From NCBI GenBank assembly GCA_021323555.1, contig JAJONP010000066.1, positions 1-9,784 on the forward strand: a DNA stretch of 9,784 nt, written 5' to 3'. Both the position numbers and the translations under genes were made by a program. Below the pieces are notes generated by a model. It did no database searches, was not told where the DNA came from, and saw only the letters and a program-made list of their open reading frames with translations. Shown one piece after another: positions 1 to 6,039 of the stretch (its first letter is position 1; each line of letters opens with the position of its first letter). The DNA is from Gammaproteobacteria bacterium (GTDB lineage Bacteria > Pseudomonadota > Gammaproteobacteria > DSM-16500).

Positions 1-705
1 AAGTACGCGTATAGGATGCCCGCTGGCATCATTTTCTGCTTGTTCATAACCCACTGTGCCATGTAAATCATCTTCGTAAAATTTTTCAATGCCTAATTTA
101 CCAATATAGTGAGTTGCGCTGTAGTTGCTTGCATCAATGTTTGCGAGTTCCTGGGAATTAATACGTCCCACATAGCCTACTACGTGACTTAATATATTAT
201 TCAAAGGATAATGTCGAATTAAGCGAGCTTTAACCAATGTGCCTGGAAAACGGTACTGATTTTCATAATATCGAGCGACTTCTGCTTCTGATAAACGAAA
301 TTTTAAGGGAACTTCATCAAAACGACGGTGTTGTCTAAGGGCTTTTTGGAATTGAGTAATATCAGTCTCAGTCAGTGAAATAATTTTTCCGATGGTTGTA
401 AGTAATTGAGGCAAGTTCTTTATTTTATCAGGGGTAATATCCAAGCTGAATATGGGAAGATTTTCGGCCAATAAAATCCCATTACGGTCATAGATGAGTC
501 CACGGGTGGGCTCAATAGGCACAAGATCAAGCCAATTTTTTTTTGAAAGAGTGGTATAAAGATCATGTTTAATCCATTGCAGGAAACCCAGCCGAATGAT
601 TAAAAGTAAAATTAAAATAGCCATTAAAACGAATACAGCAGCACAACGCTGCCTGATGAGTCGGATTTCTTGAAGATGATTTTTAAGTGCGATGCGTTCT
701 TTCAT
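1..705 (-). CDS. mrdA: Penicillin-binding protein 2 (peptidoglycan D,D-transpeptidase), N-terminal part
   Basis: This is the first 235 codons of PBP2, the inner-membrane transpeptidase that cross-links peptidoglycan during lateral wall growth with RodA. The gene runs off the left edge, so the catalytic Ser-x-x-Lys domain is outside the window. Visible in order are a short cytoplasmic N-terminus (MKERIALKNHLQEIRLIRQR), one membrane segment at about residues 22-41, the PBP2 dimer-region signature PTRGLIYDRNG near residues 70-80, YRFPG near 145, HVVGYVGRIN, and IGKLGIEKFYEDDLHG near 205-220. These match the order and spacing I recall for E. coli PBP2. The reading frame is intact to the edge. The start ATG lies at 703-705 with only a weak ribosome site, 28 bp behind the end of the pagL-like gene on the same strand. 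The two may therefore be co-transcribed. Confidence 0.93.
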   Translation of the reverse strand, partial: MKERIALKNHLQEIRLIRQRCAAVFVLMAILILLLIIRLGFLQWIKHDLYTTLSKKNWLDLVPIEPTRGLIYDRNGILLAENLPIFSLDITPDKIKNLPQLLTTIGKIISLTETDITQFQKALRQHRRFDEVPLKFRLSEAEVARYYENQYRFPGTLVKARLIRHYPLNNILSHVVGYVGRINSQELANIDASNYSATHYIGKLGIEKFYEDDLHGTVGYEQAENDASGHPIRVL

Positions 706-733
706 GGCAGAAGTTTACCAGATATTTAGACAC

Positions 734-1267
734 CTAAAAACCATATCCTATTGTGATGAGTAACGGTATGGTAATACCTGCGTTTGCGCTTGCCATGCTG
801 CTATTCGAGTAGTGCATTGCACTTAGGCTGATTGAAAGTTGTTGCGTCTTGCCGAAGGTTGCACCCAGTCCAATTTGATCTTGAAATGCGAAATAAATAC
901 CCAAATTGCGGTCATCGATTCGTGTGCAAGTTAAATAAGATGCGCCAATACTTAAATCAATAAAAGGAGAAACAAAAGAACCTTGAGTAAAATAATAACG
1001 TAACGTAGGCGTAAGAGAATAAATATTAATTTCGCGATTAGCTGTGGCATGGCTCACCCACCAATGGCCGAAACTCACATCAAAATAAATTTTGATCTGT
1101 GGCCAAATCAGTTGGGAAGGTTGATACCACACTGCTGTTCTATAACCTTTTAAATGACCAGGATCTTTAGCGATGAGCGGATAAGTGAATGCAATCCCAG
1201 TTTGTGCATACGTTATATTATTGTATAATCCAATCGCTAATAAAATAAGTAAACGAAATACTATCAT
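734..1267 (-). CDS. PagL-like lipid A 3-O-deacylase (acyloxyacyl hydrolase family outer-membrane barrel)
   Basis: The 177-residue product is probably an outer-membrane beta-barrel that removes the 3-O acyl chain of lipid A. It has a signal peptide with likely cleavage after TYA at residue 22. Alternating hydrophobic strands run throughout, and the protein ends in GYGF with the C-terminal Phe typical of outer-membrane proteins. Near the C-terminus AMHYSNSSMASANAG carries the family's catalytic His and Ser (H152 and S154), as HYSN. The Glu that completes the triad in Pseudomonas PagL, 14 residues after the His, is Thr166 here. Activity may thus be altered or rely on another residue. Length fits the family. 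The start ATG has a good AAGGA site at 1275-1279. The gene is divergent from the methyltransferase gene and lies just upstream of mrdA on the same strand. Confidence 0.75.
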   Translation of the reverse strand: MIVFRLLILLAIGLYNNITYAQTGIAFTYPLIAKDPGHLKGYRTAVWYQPSQLIWPQIKIYFDVSFGHWWVSHATANREINIYSLTPTLRYYFTQGSFVSPFIDLSIGASYLTCTRIDDRNLGIYFAFQDQIGLGATFGKTQQLSISLSAMHYSNSSMASANAGITIPLLITIGYGF

Positions 1268-1284
1268 GTGTTTTCCTTAACACA
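1267..1284. promoter_or_regulatory. Inverted repeat in the pagL-like/methyltransferase divergent gap, possible operator
   Basis: TGTGTT, six spacer bases and AACACA form perfect 6-bp arms in the 61-bp gap between two divergent genes. The left arm includes the first base of the pagL-like start codon and the spacer holds its ribosome site. It could be a protein-binding site or an RNA hairpin masking that ribosome site. No convincing -35/-10 pair was found in the gap. A short palindrome in AT-rich DNA can also be chance. Confidence 0.3.
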
Positions 1285-1328
1285 AGGCTAAAACTTCCTT
1301 GCCAATTTAGTAAAGGAGAAAAAATTTA

Positions 1329-1994
1329 ATGTCGAATGATACCATTAATTTAACGCCAGCACTGTATGATTATTTACTAAAAAAATCATTGCGTGAGCCA
1401 GATATCCTGCAAGCTTTGCGTGTTCAGACATACAAAATGAGCATGAGACAGATGCAGATTTCGCCTGAACAAGGGCAGTTTATGCGCTTGCTGATTGAGT
1501 TGCTAGGGGCTCGTAAGACATTAGATATTGGTGTTTTTACAGGCTATAGCGCATTGTCTGTCGCTTTAGCATTACCGCCAGATGGACGAGTCGTAGCTTG
1601 TGATATTAATGATGAGTGGACTAAAATCGCACGTGATTTTTGGGAAAAGGCAGGTGTTGCCTCGAAAATTGATTTACGATTAGCCCCTGCGTTAGAAACA
1701 TTGCAGCGATTATTGGATGAAGGAGAGGCAGAAACTTATGATTTTATTTTTATTGATGCAGATAAAGTGAATTATCCTGCTTATTATGAATTGTCGCTAA
1801 GTTTATTACGACCTGGGGGACTTATTGCGATTGATAATGTTTTATTTGGCGGCAAAGTCGCAGACTCGTCTGTGACGGATCAAAACACAGAGGCTATTCG
1901 TTTGTTAAATGAAAGAGTGTTACGTGATGAGCGGGTATCAATCAGCCTGGTGCCTATCAGCGATGGGCTGACGTTAGCGAGAAAATTGATATAA
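1329..1994 (+). CDS. Class I SAM-dependent O-methyltransferase (caffeoyl-CoA/catechol type, family 3)
   Basis: The product is a 221-residue cytoplasmic methyltransferase that would transfer a methyl group from S-adenosylmethionine to a hydroxyl of a small, probably catechol-like, molecule with help of a divalent metal. The natural substrate cannot be read from sequence. Visible are SAM motif I LDIGVFTGYSA (65-75), the acidic end of strand 2 (CDIND, 91-95), FIDADK (141-146) with metal ligand D143, and GGLIAIDNVLFGGKV (163-177) with metal ligands D169 and N170. The C-terminal SDGLTLARK is typical of the family. Length is the family norm. The start ATG follows an AAAGGAG ribosome site. The gene appears single, divergent from the pagL-like gene and followed by pseudogene DNA. 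Confidence 0.9.
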   Translation: MSNDTINLTPALYDYLLKKSLREPDILQALRVQTYKMSMRQMQISPEQGQFMRLLIELLGARKTLDIGVFTGYSALSVALALPPDGRVVACDINDEWTKIARDFWEKAGVASKIDLRLAPALETLQRLLDEGEAETYDFIFIDADKVNYPAYYELSLSLLRPGGLIAIDNVLFGGKVADSSVTDQNTEAIRLLNERVLRDERVSISLVPISDGLTLARKLI

Positions 1995-2114
1995 CGCTTT
2001 TCTATTTAGTTGCTGGCGCGACACTAGCATTGATTAACATGCAGGTAGCGACAACATCATATTTCTATTTGTGGATAATTAAGATTGCTTGAAAGCATCT
2101 CGCTGGCTTATACC

Positions 2115-2349
2115 TTATTTTATTTTAACACCTAGCGCTGCCAATCGGTCTTTTAGGCTAGGATGCGTAGAAAATAAATCGGTTAAAGAAGAAGTAGCCT
2201 CAATACCTGCTTGCACAGGATCAAAAATAAATATAAGCTTCGCGCCTTACATTTTCATGAGGTGTTTTTTGGTATGCAGTGTTGTAAGCAGCTTGATGAG
2301 TCTGATGATCGTCATTAATTTTAAGCAATGCTGTAAAATTACATCGATT
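2115..2349 (-). pseudogene. Remnant of an M48-family (HtpX-like) metalloprotease, C-terminal fragment with frameshift
   Basis: This sits in the 1995-2375 stretch that has no intact gene. Reading the minus strand gives a 5' part containing ALLKINDDHQTHQAAYN and KTPHENVRREAYIY in one frame up to a TGA at 2221-2223. A 3' part reads DPVQAGIEATSSL and FSTHPSLKDRLAALGVKIK in another frame to a TAA at 2115-2117. The THPSLKDRLAALG end is the familiar C-terminus of M48 zinc proteases. The frames join if one copy of a duplicated AAAT (plus strand 2225-2232) is removed, giving EAYIFDPVQAG. The zinc-binding HExxH and membrane parts are absent upstream, where the secreted-protein gene now starts. The family is recalled from memory; the frameshift is seen directly. 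Nothing else is recognised in 1995-2114. Confidence 0.7.
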
Positions 2350-2375
2350 TCATTTTGAAATTTTTAGGAGAAGAT

Positions 2376-2858
2376 ATGAAAAAAATACTGAAATTAACTT
2401 TTTTAATAACAATGTGTTTGTTAGGTACTTCCATTTTCTCACTTAGGTGTGTGGCTGATTCTGTAACTATATTGTGTCCCAGCATTGAGACAATTAAAAA
2501 AATGGCTCCATTAAAAAATTGGACTGAGGAGAATGGTAACCGGTGGTCTGTAGAGAACCCAGACAGTCCAAGCCTTGATAAAATTCAATTATTATCAGAC
2601 TCTCGTAGATGGGATGATGCAAAAGTTCGGTATGAGCACGACTCAAATTGGTTAAACAACAAGCCTGATAAAGCTTCTATTTATTGTACAGTAGGTGGGT
2701 TCGGGATTACAGGTTTTTTACCCGATGATCGTTATTATTCCGATTGTATGTTGGATGGTATATTCATAACGAAAGAGGAAGAGAATACATTTATTCCATG
2801 CTATGGCAGTGTGGATGCTAATCACTGCGTGTTGACTTGTGAACGACCACGAGACTAG
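2376..2858 (+). CDS. Small secreted cysteine-rich protein of unknown function
   Basis: The product is 160 residues and I do not recognise the family. The N-terminus MKKILKLTFLITMCLLG is a classic Sec signal (two Lys, then a hydrophobic core to about residue 22), with likely cleavage after RCVA near residue 27. No lipobox is present. The mature part has six cysteines (34, 104, 124, 142, 151 and 155), enough for three disulfides, so a periplasmic or exported domain is likely. An in-frame TTG at 2355 would add seven residues. The ATG at 2376 is preferred because a TAGGAG ribosome site sits at 2365-2370. The start lies against the decayed M48 protease fragment, so its promoter, if local, lies within that remnant. 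No clear terminator follows. Confidence 0.7.
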   Translation: MKKILKLTFLITMCLLGTSIFSLRCVADSVTILCPSIETIKKMAPLKNWTEENGNRWSVENPDSPSLDKIQLLSDSRRWDDAKVRYEHDSNWLNNKPDKASIYCTVGGFGITGFLPDDRYYSDCMLDGIFITKEEENTFIPCYGSVDANHCVLTCERPRD

Positions 2859-2963
2859 CTTTTTAGGCAAGTGTAGGAACTAGAAAGACGGCTGCAAAAT
2901 CTTTGGACGTCTATTGATTTATAGTGTTGTAAATACTGCTTCGTGAACATTTACTACAAAAAA

Positions 2964-3000
2964 CCTCACAATTTGGTATAATATCTTATAAATTGTGAGG
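2964..3000 (+). promoter_or_regulatory. Promoter with palindromic operator upstream of the DUF4143 ATPase gene
   Basis: Perfect 11-bp arms CCTCACAATTT (2964-2974) and AAATTGTGAGG (2990-3000) flank an extended -10 box, TGGTATAAT (2974-2982). The predicted start of transcription (about 2989) lies at the right arm. Only that arm would be in the mRNA, so the palindrome is more likely a DNA operator than an RNA hairpin. The right arm also carries the TGAGG ribosome site for the ATG at 3006. No good -35 box is seen, as is common for extended -10 promoters. A dimeric repressor bound here would block both RNA polymerase and the start site. Confidence 0.6.
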
Positions 3001-3005
3001 TAATT

Positions 3006-4235
3006 ATGTATCATAATCGTTTCATGGAGCAAAAATTAGCTGAAATAGCTAAATTTAATAAAATCGTACTCCTGGTAGGAGCGCGTCAAGTAGGGAAAAG
3101 TACGCTATTACAGCATCTATTTCCGCATGTAAAACGTATCTTATTTGATCCTGTCCAAGATTTTTATAATGTCAAAGATGACCCTGATTTATTTTTAAAT
3201 AATTTTTCCGCGCCGCTTATACTTGATGAAATTCAATTTGTTACGGAATTACTTCCCGCGTTAAAACGACGTGTTGATCAATCTAATCAAGTCGGACAGT
3301 ATTATTTAACGGGTTCACAAAATTTAAGTATGATGCAACAAGTCTCTGAAAGCCTTGCAGGACGTGTTGCTATTTTACAGTTGGGTAGTATGACACCTTC
3401 TGAAATCATTAACCAAGAAAATACGCCTTGGTTATTTTCTTATTTGCTTAATGCAGAACAGTGGCTGCGAAGTGAAAATAAGCTGCTGTCTACTCAACAA
3501 AGTTTATTTGAAATGATTTGGCGGGGAGGGCTGCCTGGTATTCTTGAAATGCCAAATGAGCTTCTACCTAATTATTTTTCTTCGTATGTACAAACTTATC
3601 TAGAGCGAGATATTCGTCTTATTGACAACATTAAGGATTTACATCAATTTGATCGTTATATTAGCTTGGCCAGCGCGCTCACGAGTCAAGAAATAAATTA
3701 TTCGCAATTAGGCCGCGAAATTGGTTTAACGCCGCAAGTTGCCAAACACTGGATGGCGCTTCTAATGTACTCTTATCAGTGGCAGGAAATTTCTCCTTAT
3801 TGCGGCAATACAATCAAGCGATTAAGTAAACGATGCAAAGGTTATATGATGGACACAGGTCTTGCTTGTTATTTGCAACGTATTGGCTCTCCAGAAGCAC
3901 TTGCTCGACACCCTTCACTAGGTGCATTATTTGAAACTTACATAGTTAATAATTTAATACGTATGGCTCAAAGCCTATATGCTGCTCCACAATTTTATCA
4001 TTGGCGTACAAATGGTGGAGCTGAGGTGGATATCATCATGGAACGTGACGGCTGCTTTTACCCCGTTGAAATAAAATGTAAATCACTGATCAATAAACAT
4101 GATGCGCGGGGTATTCACATGTTTTATGAAACATTTCCTCACTTAAAGATTATGCCTGGATTAATTATCTATGCGGGTAATGAACGGTATGCCGTAAGCG
4201 ATAGAGTATTTGCTGTGCCTTGGCATTCTTTATGA
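3006..4235 (+). CDS. AAA_14/DUF4143 family ATP-binding protein
   Basis: This 409-residue ATPase belongs to a family spread widely by horizontal transfer whose cellular role is not settled. In order it shows Walker A GARQVGKST (25-33), Walker B LILDEIQ (71-77), a sensor-1-like YLTGSQN (100-106), and the conserved YVQTYLERDIR (194-204). A winged-helix-like segment follows near 229-257 (INYSQLGREIGLTPQVAKHW). The C-terminal DUF4143 region has a PD-(D/E)xK-like core with E340 and D342 in AEVDII and E355 and K357 in PVEIK. The length is usual. The gene stands alone behind a palindromic promoter, converges on tRNA-Pro, and looks like accessory DNA next to a tRNA. The winged helix makes self-regulation at the operator possible, but that is inference. 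Confidence 0.9.
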   Translation: MYHNRFMEQKLAEIAKFNKIVLLVGARQVGKSTLLQHLFPHVKRILFDPVQDFYNVKDDPDLFLNNFSAPLILDEIQFVTELLPALKRRVDQSNQVGQYYLTGSQNLSMMQQVSESLAGRVAILQLGSMTPSEIINQENTPWLFSYLLNAEQWLRSENKLLSTQQSLFEMIWRGGLPGILEMPNELLPNYFSSYVQTYLERDIRLIDNIKDLHQFDRYISLASALTSQEINYSQLGREIGLTPQVAKHWMALLMYSYQWQEISPYCGNTIKRLSKRCKGYMMDTGLACYLQRIGSPEALARHPSLGALFETYIVNNLIRMAQSLYAAPQFYHWRTNGGAEVDIIMERDGCFYPVEIKCKSLINKHDARGIHMFYETFPHLKIMPGLIIYAGNERYAVSDRVFAVPWHSL

Positions 4236-4289
4236 CTTTGCAATTGCAGCCTTCTAATTAAAGAAAAGGTACATACGATATTAACCAAT

Positions 4290-4363
4290 TCGGGGTGACT
4301 GGATTCGAACCAGCGGCCCCTGCTTCCCGAAAGCAGTGCTCTACCAGGCTGAGCTACACCCCG
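4290..4363 (-). tRNA. tRNA-Pro (anticodon CGG)
   Basis: Read on the minus strand, acceptor arms CGGGGTG and CACCCCG pair fully. The anticodon stem CTGCT/AGCAG encloses TTCGGGA, giving anticodon CGG, which reads CCG proline codons. The T arm carries GGTTCGAATCC. The discriminator base is A at 4290, and the following bases do not encode CCA, so the 3' end would have to be added by the CCA enzyme. Its 5' end touches the stop codon of the decayed ispB copy with no gap. It may be processed from a transcript coming through ispB and hicB. Confidence 0.96.
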
Positions 4364-4476
4364 CTAACAAGTGCGTGTGACAATAAAATCCGCCAGTATA
4401 AGAATGTCGGGAGTGTAAATCAGTATCACGCGCTTGCAGTATTGGCAGTGTACTCGATGGCGCCTGTAGATTCAAT
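4364..4476 (-). pseudogene. Decayed duplicate of the 3' end of ispB
   Basis: This 113-bp stretch matches the last 150 bp of the intact ispB (4931-5080). A run of 32 identical bases (4365-4396) covers the end of the gene, and 27 identical bases start at 4441. Two internal deletions of about 20 bp each separate them. On the minus strand IESTGAIEYTAN survives before the frame breaks. Its stop is TAG rather than TAA and abuts the tRNA-Pro gene. It is not an intact gene. The intervening hicB segment is thus flanked by direct repeats of the ispB tail. Confidence 0.85.
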
Positions 4477-4512
4477 GAAAGCCTTTTCTAAAACTGCTTT
4501 AGTGATAAAAGA
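4477..4512 (-). pseudogene. Possible scrap of a second HicB-like C-terminus
   Basis: Directly upstream of the ispB remnant, in its frame, the minus strand reads SFITKAVLEKAF. This resembles the end of HicB antitoxins and the KFITETLDYYV of the neighbouring hicB. It may be the relic of another hicB copy joined to the ispB tail. The match is 12 residues and could be chance. Confidence 0.2.
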
Positions 4513-4550
4513 ATGATAGAAAATTAGCTTAATTTTATAACGGAAAATTT

Positions 4551-4886
4551 TTATTGCCCGACATAATAGTCTAGCGTTTCTGTAATAAATTTATTAATAG
4601 TGATATGTTTCTGTTCTGCTGCGATGGCTATACGGCGATGCAATTGAGAGCCAAGCCGAATATTTAAACTACCTTTAAATGGTTTTTCAGCCTGTATGTT
4701 TTGTTTGGCACACACATCAAGATAATCATCCACTGCTTCTTCAAATGCTTTACGCAAACCTTTAGCATCTGTTGCCTCATAGCTGATAAATGCACGGATA
4801 AATTCAACTTTACCATGAAGAATTAAATCTTCATTATTCAGATGCACAGAACCATAGTAACCATTATATTGCATTAAATCTTTCAT
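4551..4886 (-). CDS. hicB: Orphan HicB-family antitoxin
   Basis: This 111-residue protein fits the HicB antitoxin, which neutralises the HicA mRNA-cutting toxin and represses its own operon. The degraded RNase H-like N-terminal domain shows YNGYYGSV, LHGKVEFIRAFISYEATD and FEEAVDDYLDVCA (48-60). A ribbon-helix-helix-type DNA-binding C-terminus follows KPFKGSLNIRL, ending ITINKFITETLDYYV. No hicA is present. Upstream there are only 44 bp to the ispB stop, and downstream there is only decayed DNA. The ATG follows an AGGAG site (4895-4899). A second strong AGGAGG (minus strand, 4920-4925) just after ispB has no start codon at the right distance, possibly a relic of a lost first gene. It is on the same strand as ispB and tRNA-Pro and probably read through from ispB. 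Confidence 0.85.
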   Translation of the reverse strand: MKDLMQYNGYYGSVHLNNEDLILHGKVEFIRAFISYEATDAKGLRKAFEEAVDDYLDVCAKQNIQAEKPFKGSLNIRLGSQLHRRIAIAAEQKHITINKFITETLDYYVGQ

Positions 4887-4896
4887 AATAGTTTCT

Positions 4897-4910
4897 CCTG
4901 TTTAAGCAGG
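4897..4910. promoter_or_regulatory. Near-perfect 14-bp palindrome at the hicB ribosome site
   Basis: CCTGTTTAAGCAGG has one mismatched pair around a TTAA centre and overlaps the AGGAG ribosome site of hicB. Ribbon-helix-helix HicB proteins bind palindromes near their own genes, so this may be an autoregulatory operator. No matching -35/-10 is evident in the 44-bp gap. Confidence 0.35.
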
Positions 4911-4930
4911 TCGATGATACCTCCTATTCG

Positions 4931-5899
4931 TTAACAAGTGCGTGTGACAATAAAATCCGCCAGCATCAGCAATGCTTGACAATAAGGTGATTCGGGAATG
5001 TGAATCAATGCATCGCGCGCTTGGCTTGCATGTTGTTTTGCAGCATTGGCAGTGTACTCGATGGCGCCTGTGGATTCAATAATTTTGATGATGGTGGGGA
5101 GCTCTGTTGTGGAGCCTGTTTCGATAGCGCCACGAAGCAAGTTTGCGTCAGTGGGTTTACTTTGAGATAGCGCGTAGAGCAGGGGGAGGGTTGGCTTTCC
5201 TTCGGCTAAATCATTCCCCATATTTTTACCTGTTTGCTCTGGGGGTGCGCTGTAATCGAGAGCATCATCAATGAGTTGATAAGCAATACCAAGGTGTAAG
5301 CCATAACGCTGCATTGCTGCTATGTGATCTGCTTGATCAGTTGCAAGCGCTGCGCCTGTTTGAGCGGCAACTTCAAATAATTTAGCTGTTTTACGAGTAA
5401 TCACTTCAAAATAAGATTTTTCAGAAGTATCAGGATCATGACAATTAATAAGCTGTAAAACTTCACCTTCGGCAATTAAATGAGTGGCATTAGAAAAAGT
5501 AGTTAAGATAACCGGATTATTTAATTGAATAATGAGCTGGAAGGCGCGTGAATAAAGAAAATCTCCGACTAATACACTGGCTTCATTGCCCCACAATGCG
5601 TTTGCGGTTTGGCGGCCACGGCGTAAGGTAGCGTTATCAACAACATCATCGTGTAATAAGGTGGCTGTATGGATCAGTTCTATTGCAGAAGCGAGTTTAA
5701 TTTGTTGTTCTCCTTTATAGTCCATCGCATGCGCTGCAAGTAGCACTAATAATGGCCGTATACGCTTTCCACCACAGGTTAAAATATATTCGACTAATTG
5801 GTTAATCAGAGGAATTTCAGATTTTAATTCGCTGGAAATAAACTGATCTATTTGGACGAGGTCAGTTTGCACGAGGGAACGTATGGATTCCAAAGGCAT
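4931..5899 (-). CDS. ispB: Octaprenyl diphosphate synthase
   Basis: The enzyme extends farnesyl diphosphate with isopentenyl diphosphate units to the all-trans C40-type chain used as the side chain of ubiquinone and menaquinone. The 322-residue length is standard. Seen in order are GGKRIRP (43-49), the first Asp-rich motif LLHDDVVD (81-88, with D84, D85 and D88), then TLRRG, GDFLYSRAF near 112-120, the second Asp-rich motif QLIDDALD (208-215), and GKNMGNDLAEGKPTLPL (224-240). All catalytic residues are present. The start ATG is preceded by a weak AGAGAA site, about 35 bp downstream of the predicted transcription start. In many gammaproteobacteria ispB is divergent from and close to rplU; here about 3 kb is inserted between them. 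hicB follows on the same strand after 44 bp. Confidence 0.96.
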   Translation of the reverse strand: MPLESIRSLVQTDLVQIDQFISSELKSEIPLINQLVEYILTCGGKRIRPLLVLLAAHAMDYKGEQQIKLASAIELIHTATLLHDDVVDNATLRRGRQTANALWGNEASVLVGDFLYSRAFQLIIQLNNPVILTTFSNATHLIAEGEVLQLINCHDPDTSEKSYFEVITRKTAKLFEVAAQTGAALATDQADHIAAMQRYGLHLGIAYQLIDDALDYSAPPEQTGKNMGNDLAEGKPTLPLLYALSQSKPTDANLLRGAIETGSTTELPTIIKIIESTGAIEYTANAAKQHASQARDALIHIPESPYCQALLMLADFIVTRTC

Positions 5900-5940
5900 G
5901 TAGGTCAGTTCTCTCTATTAATGATTTGGCAAGTAGCTGA

Positions 5941-5970
5941 ATCGTAGTAGGGAGCCTGACCCACTGTCAA
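5941..5970 (-). promoter_or_regulatory. Sigma-70 promoter of ispB
   Basis: On the minus strand a perfect -35 box TTGACA (5965-5970) and a -10 box TACGAT (5941-5946) are separated by 18 bp. Transcription would start near 5934, about 35 bases before the ispB start codon. It is the best promoter match in the left and middle parts of the window. Confidence 0.7.
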
Positions 5971-5999
5971 GTTTTTACAAAAATAAATCCCTTTCTTGT

Positions 6000-6039
6000 T
6001 TCGCTTTTTTCTCGAAGAGTTTCACGAGTTTAAGGCGAA
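6000..6039 (-). other. Nested inverted repeats over the stop codon of the first phosphatase gene
   Basis: TTCGC (6000-6004) pairs with GCGAA (6035-6039), and inside it CTCG (6011-6014) pairs with CGAG (6025-6028). On the transcript of the phosphatase gene it would form a two-tier hairpin, but no U-run follows, so it is not a standard Rho-independent terminator. It could slow decay or weakly terminate transcription before ispB. Confidence 0.25.

Noticed and set aside
2089..2358. An 89-codon plus-strand frame (TTG start, MKASRWLIPYF)
   Set aside because: It begins with TTG without a ribosome site, runs over the minus-strand M48 relic and has no protein-like features of its own.
4295..4516. A 73-codon plus-strand frame
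   Set aside because: It reads antisense through tRNA-Pro and the decayed ispB tail.
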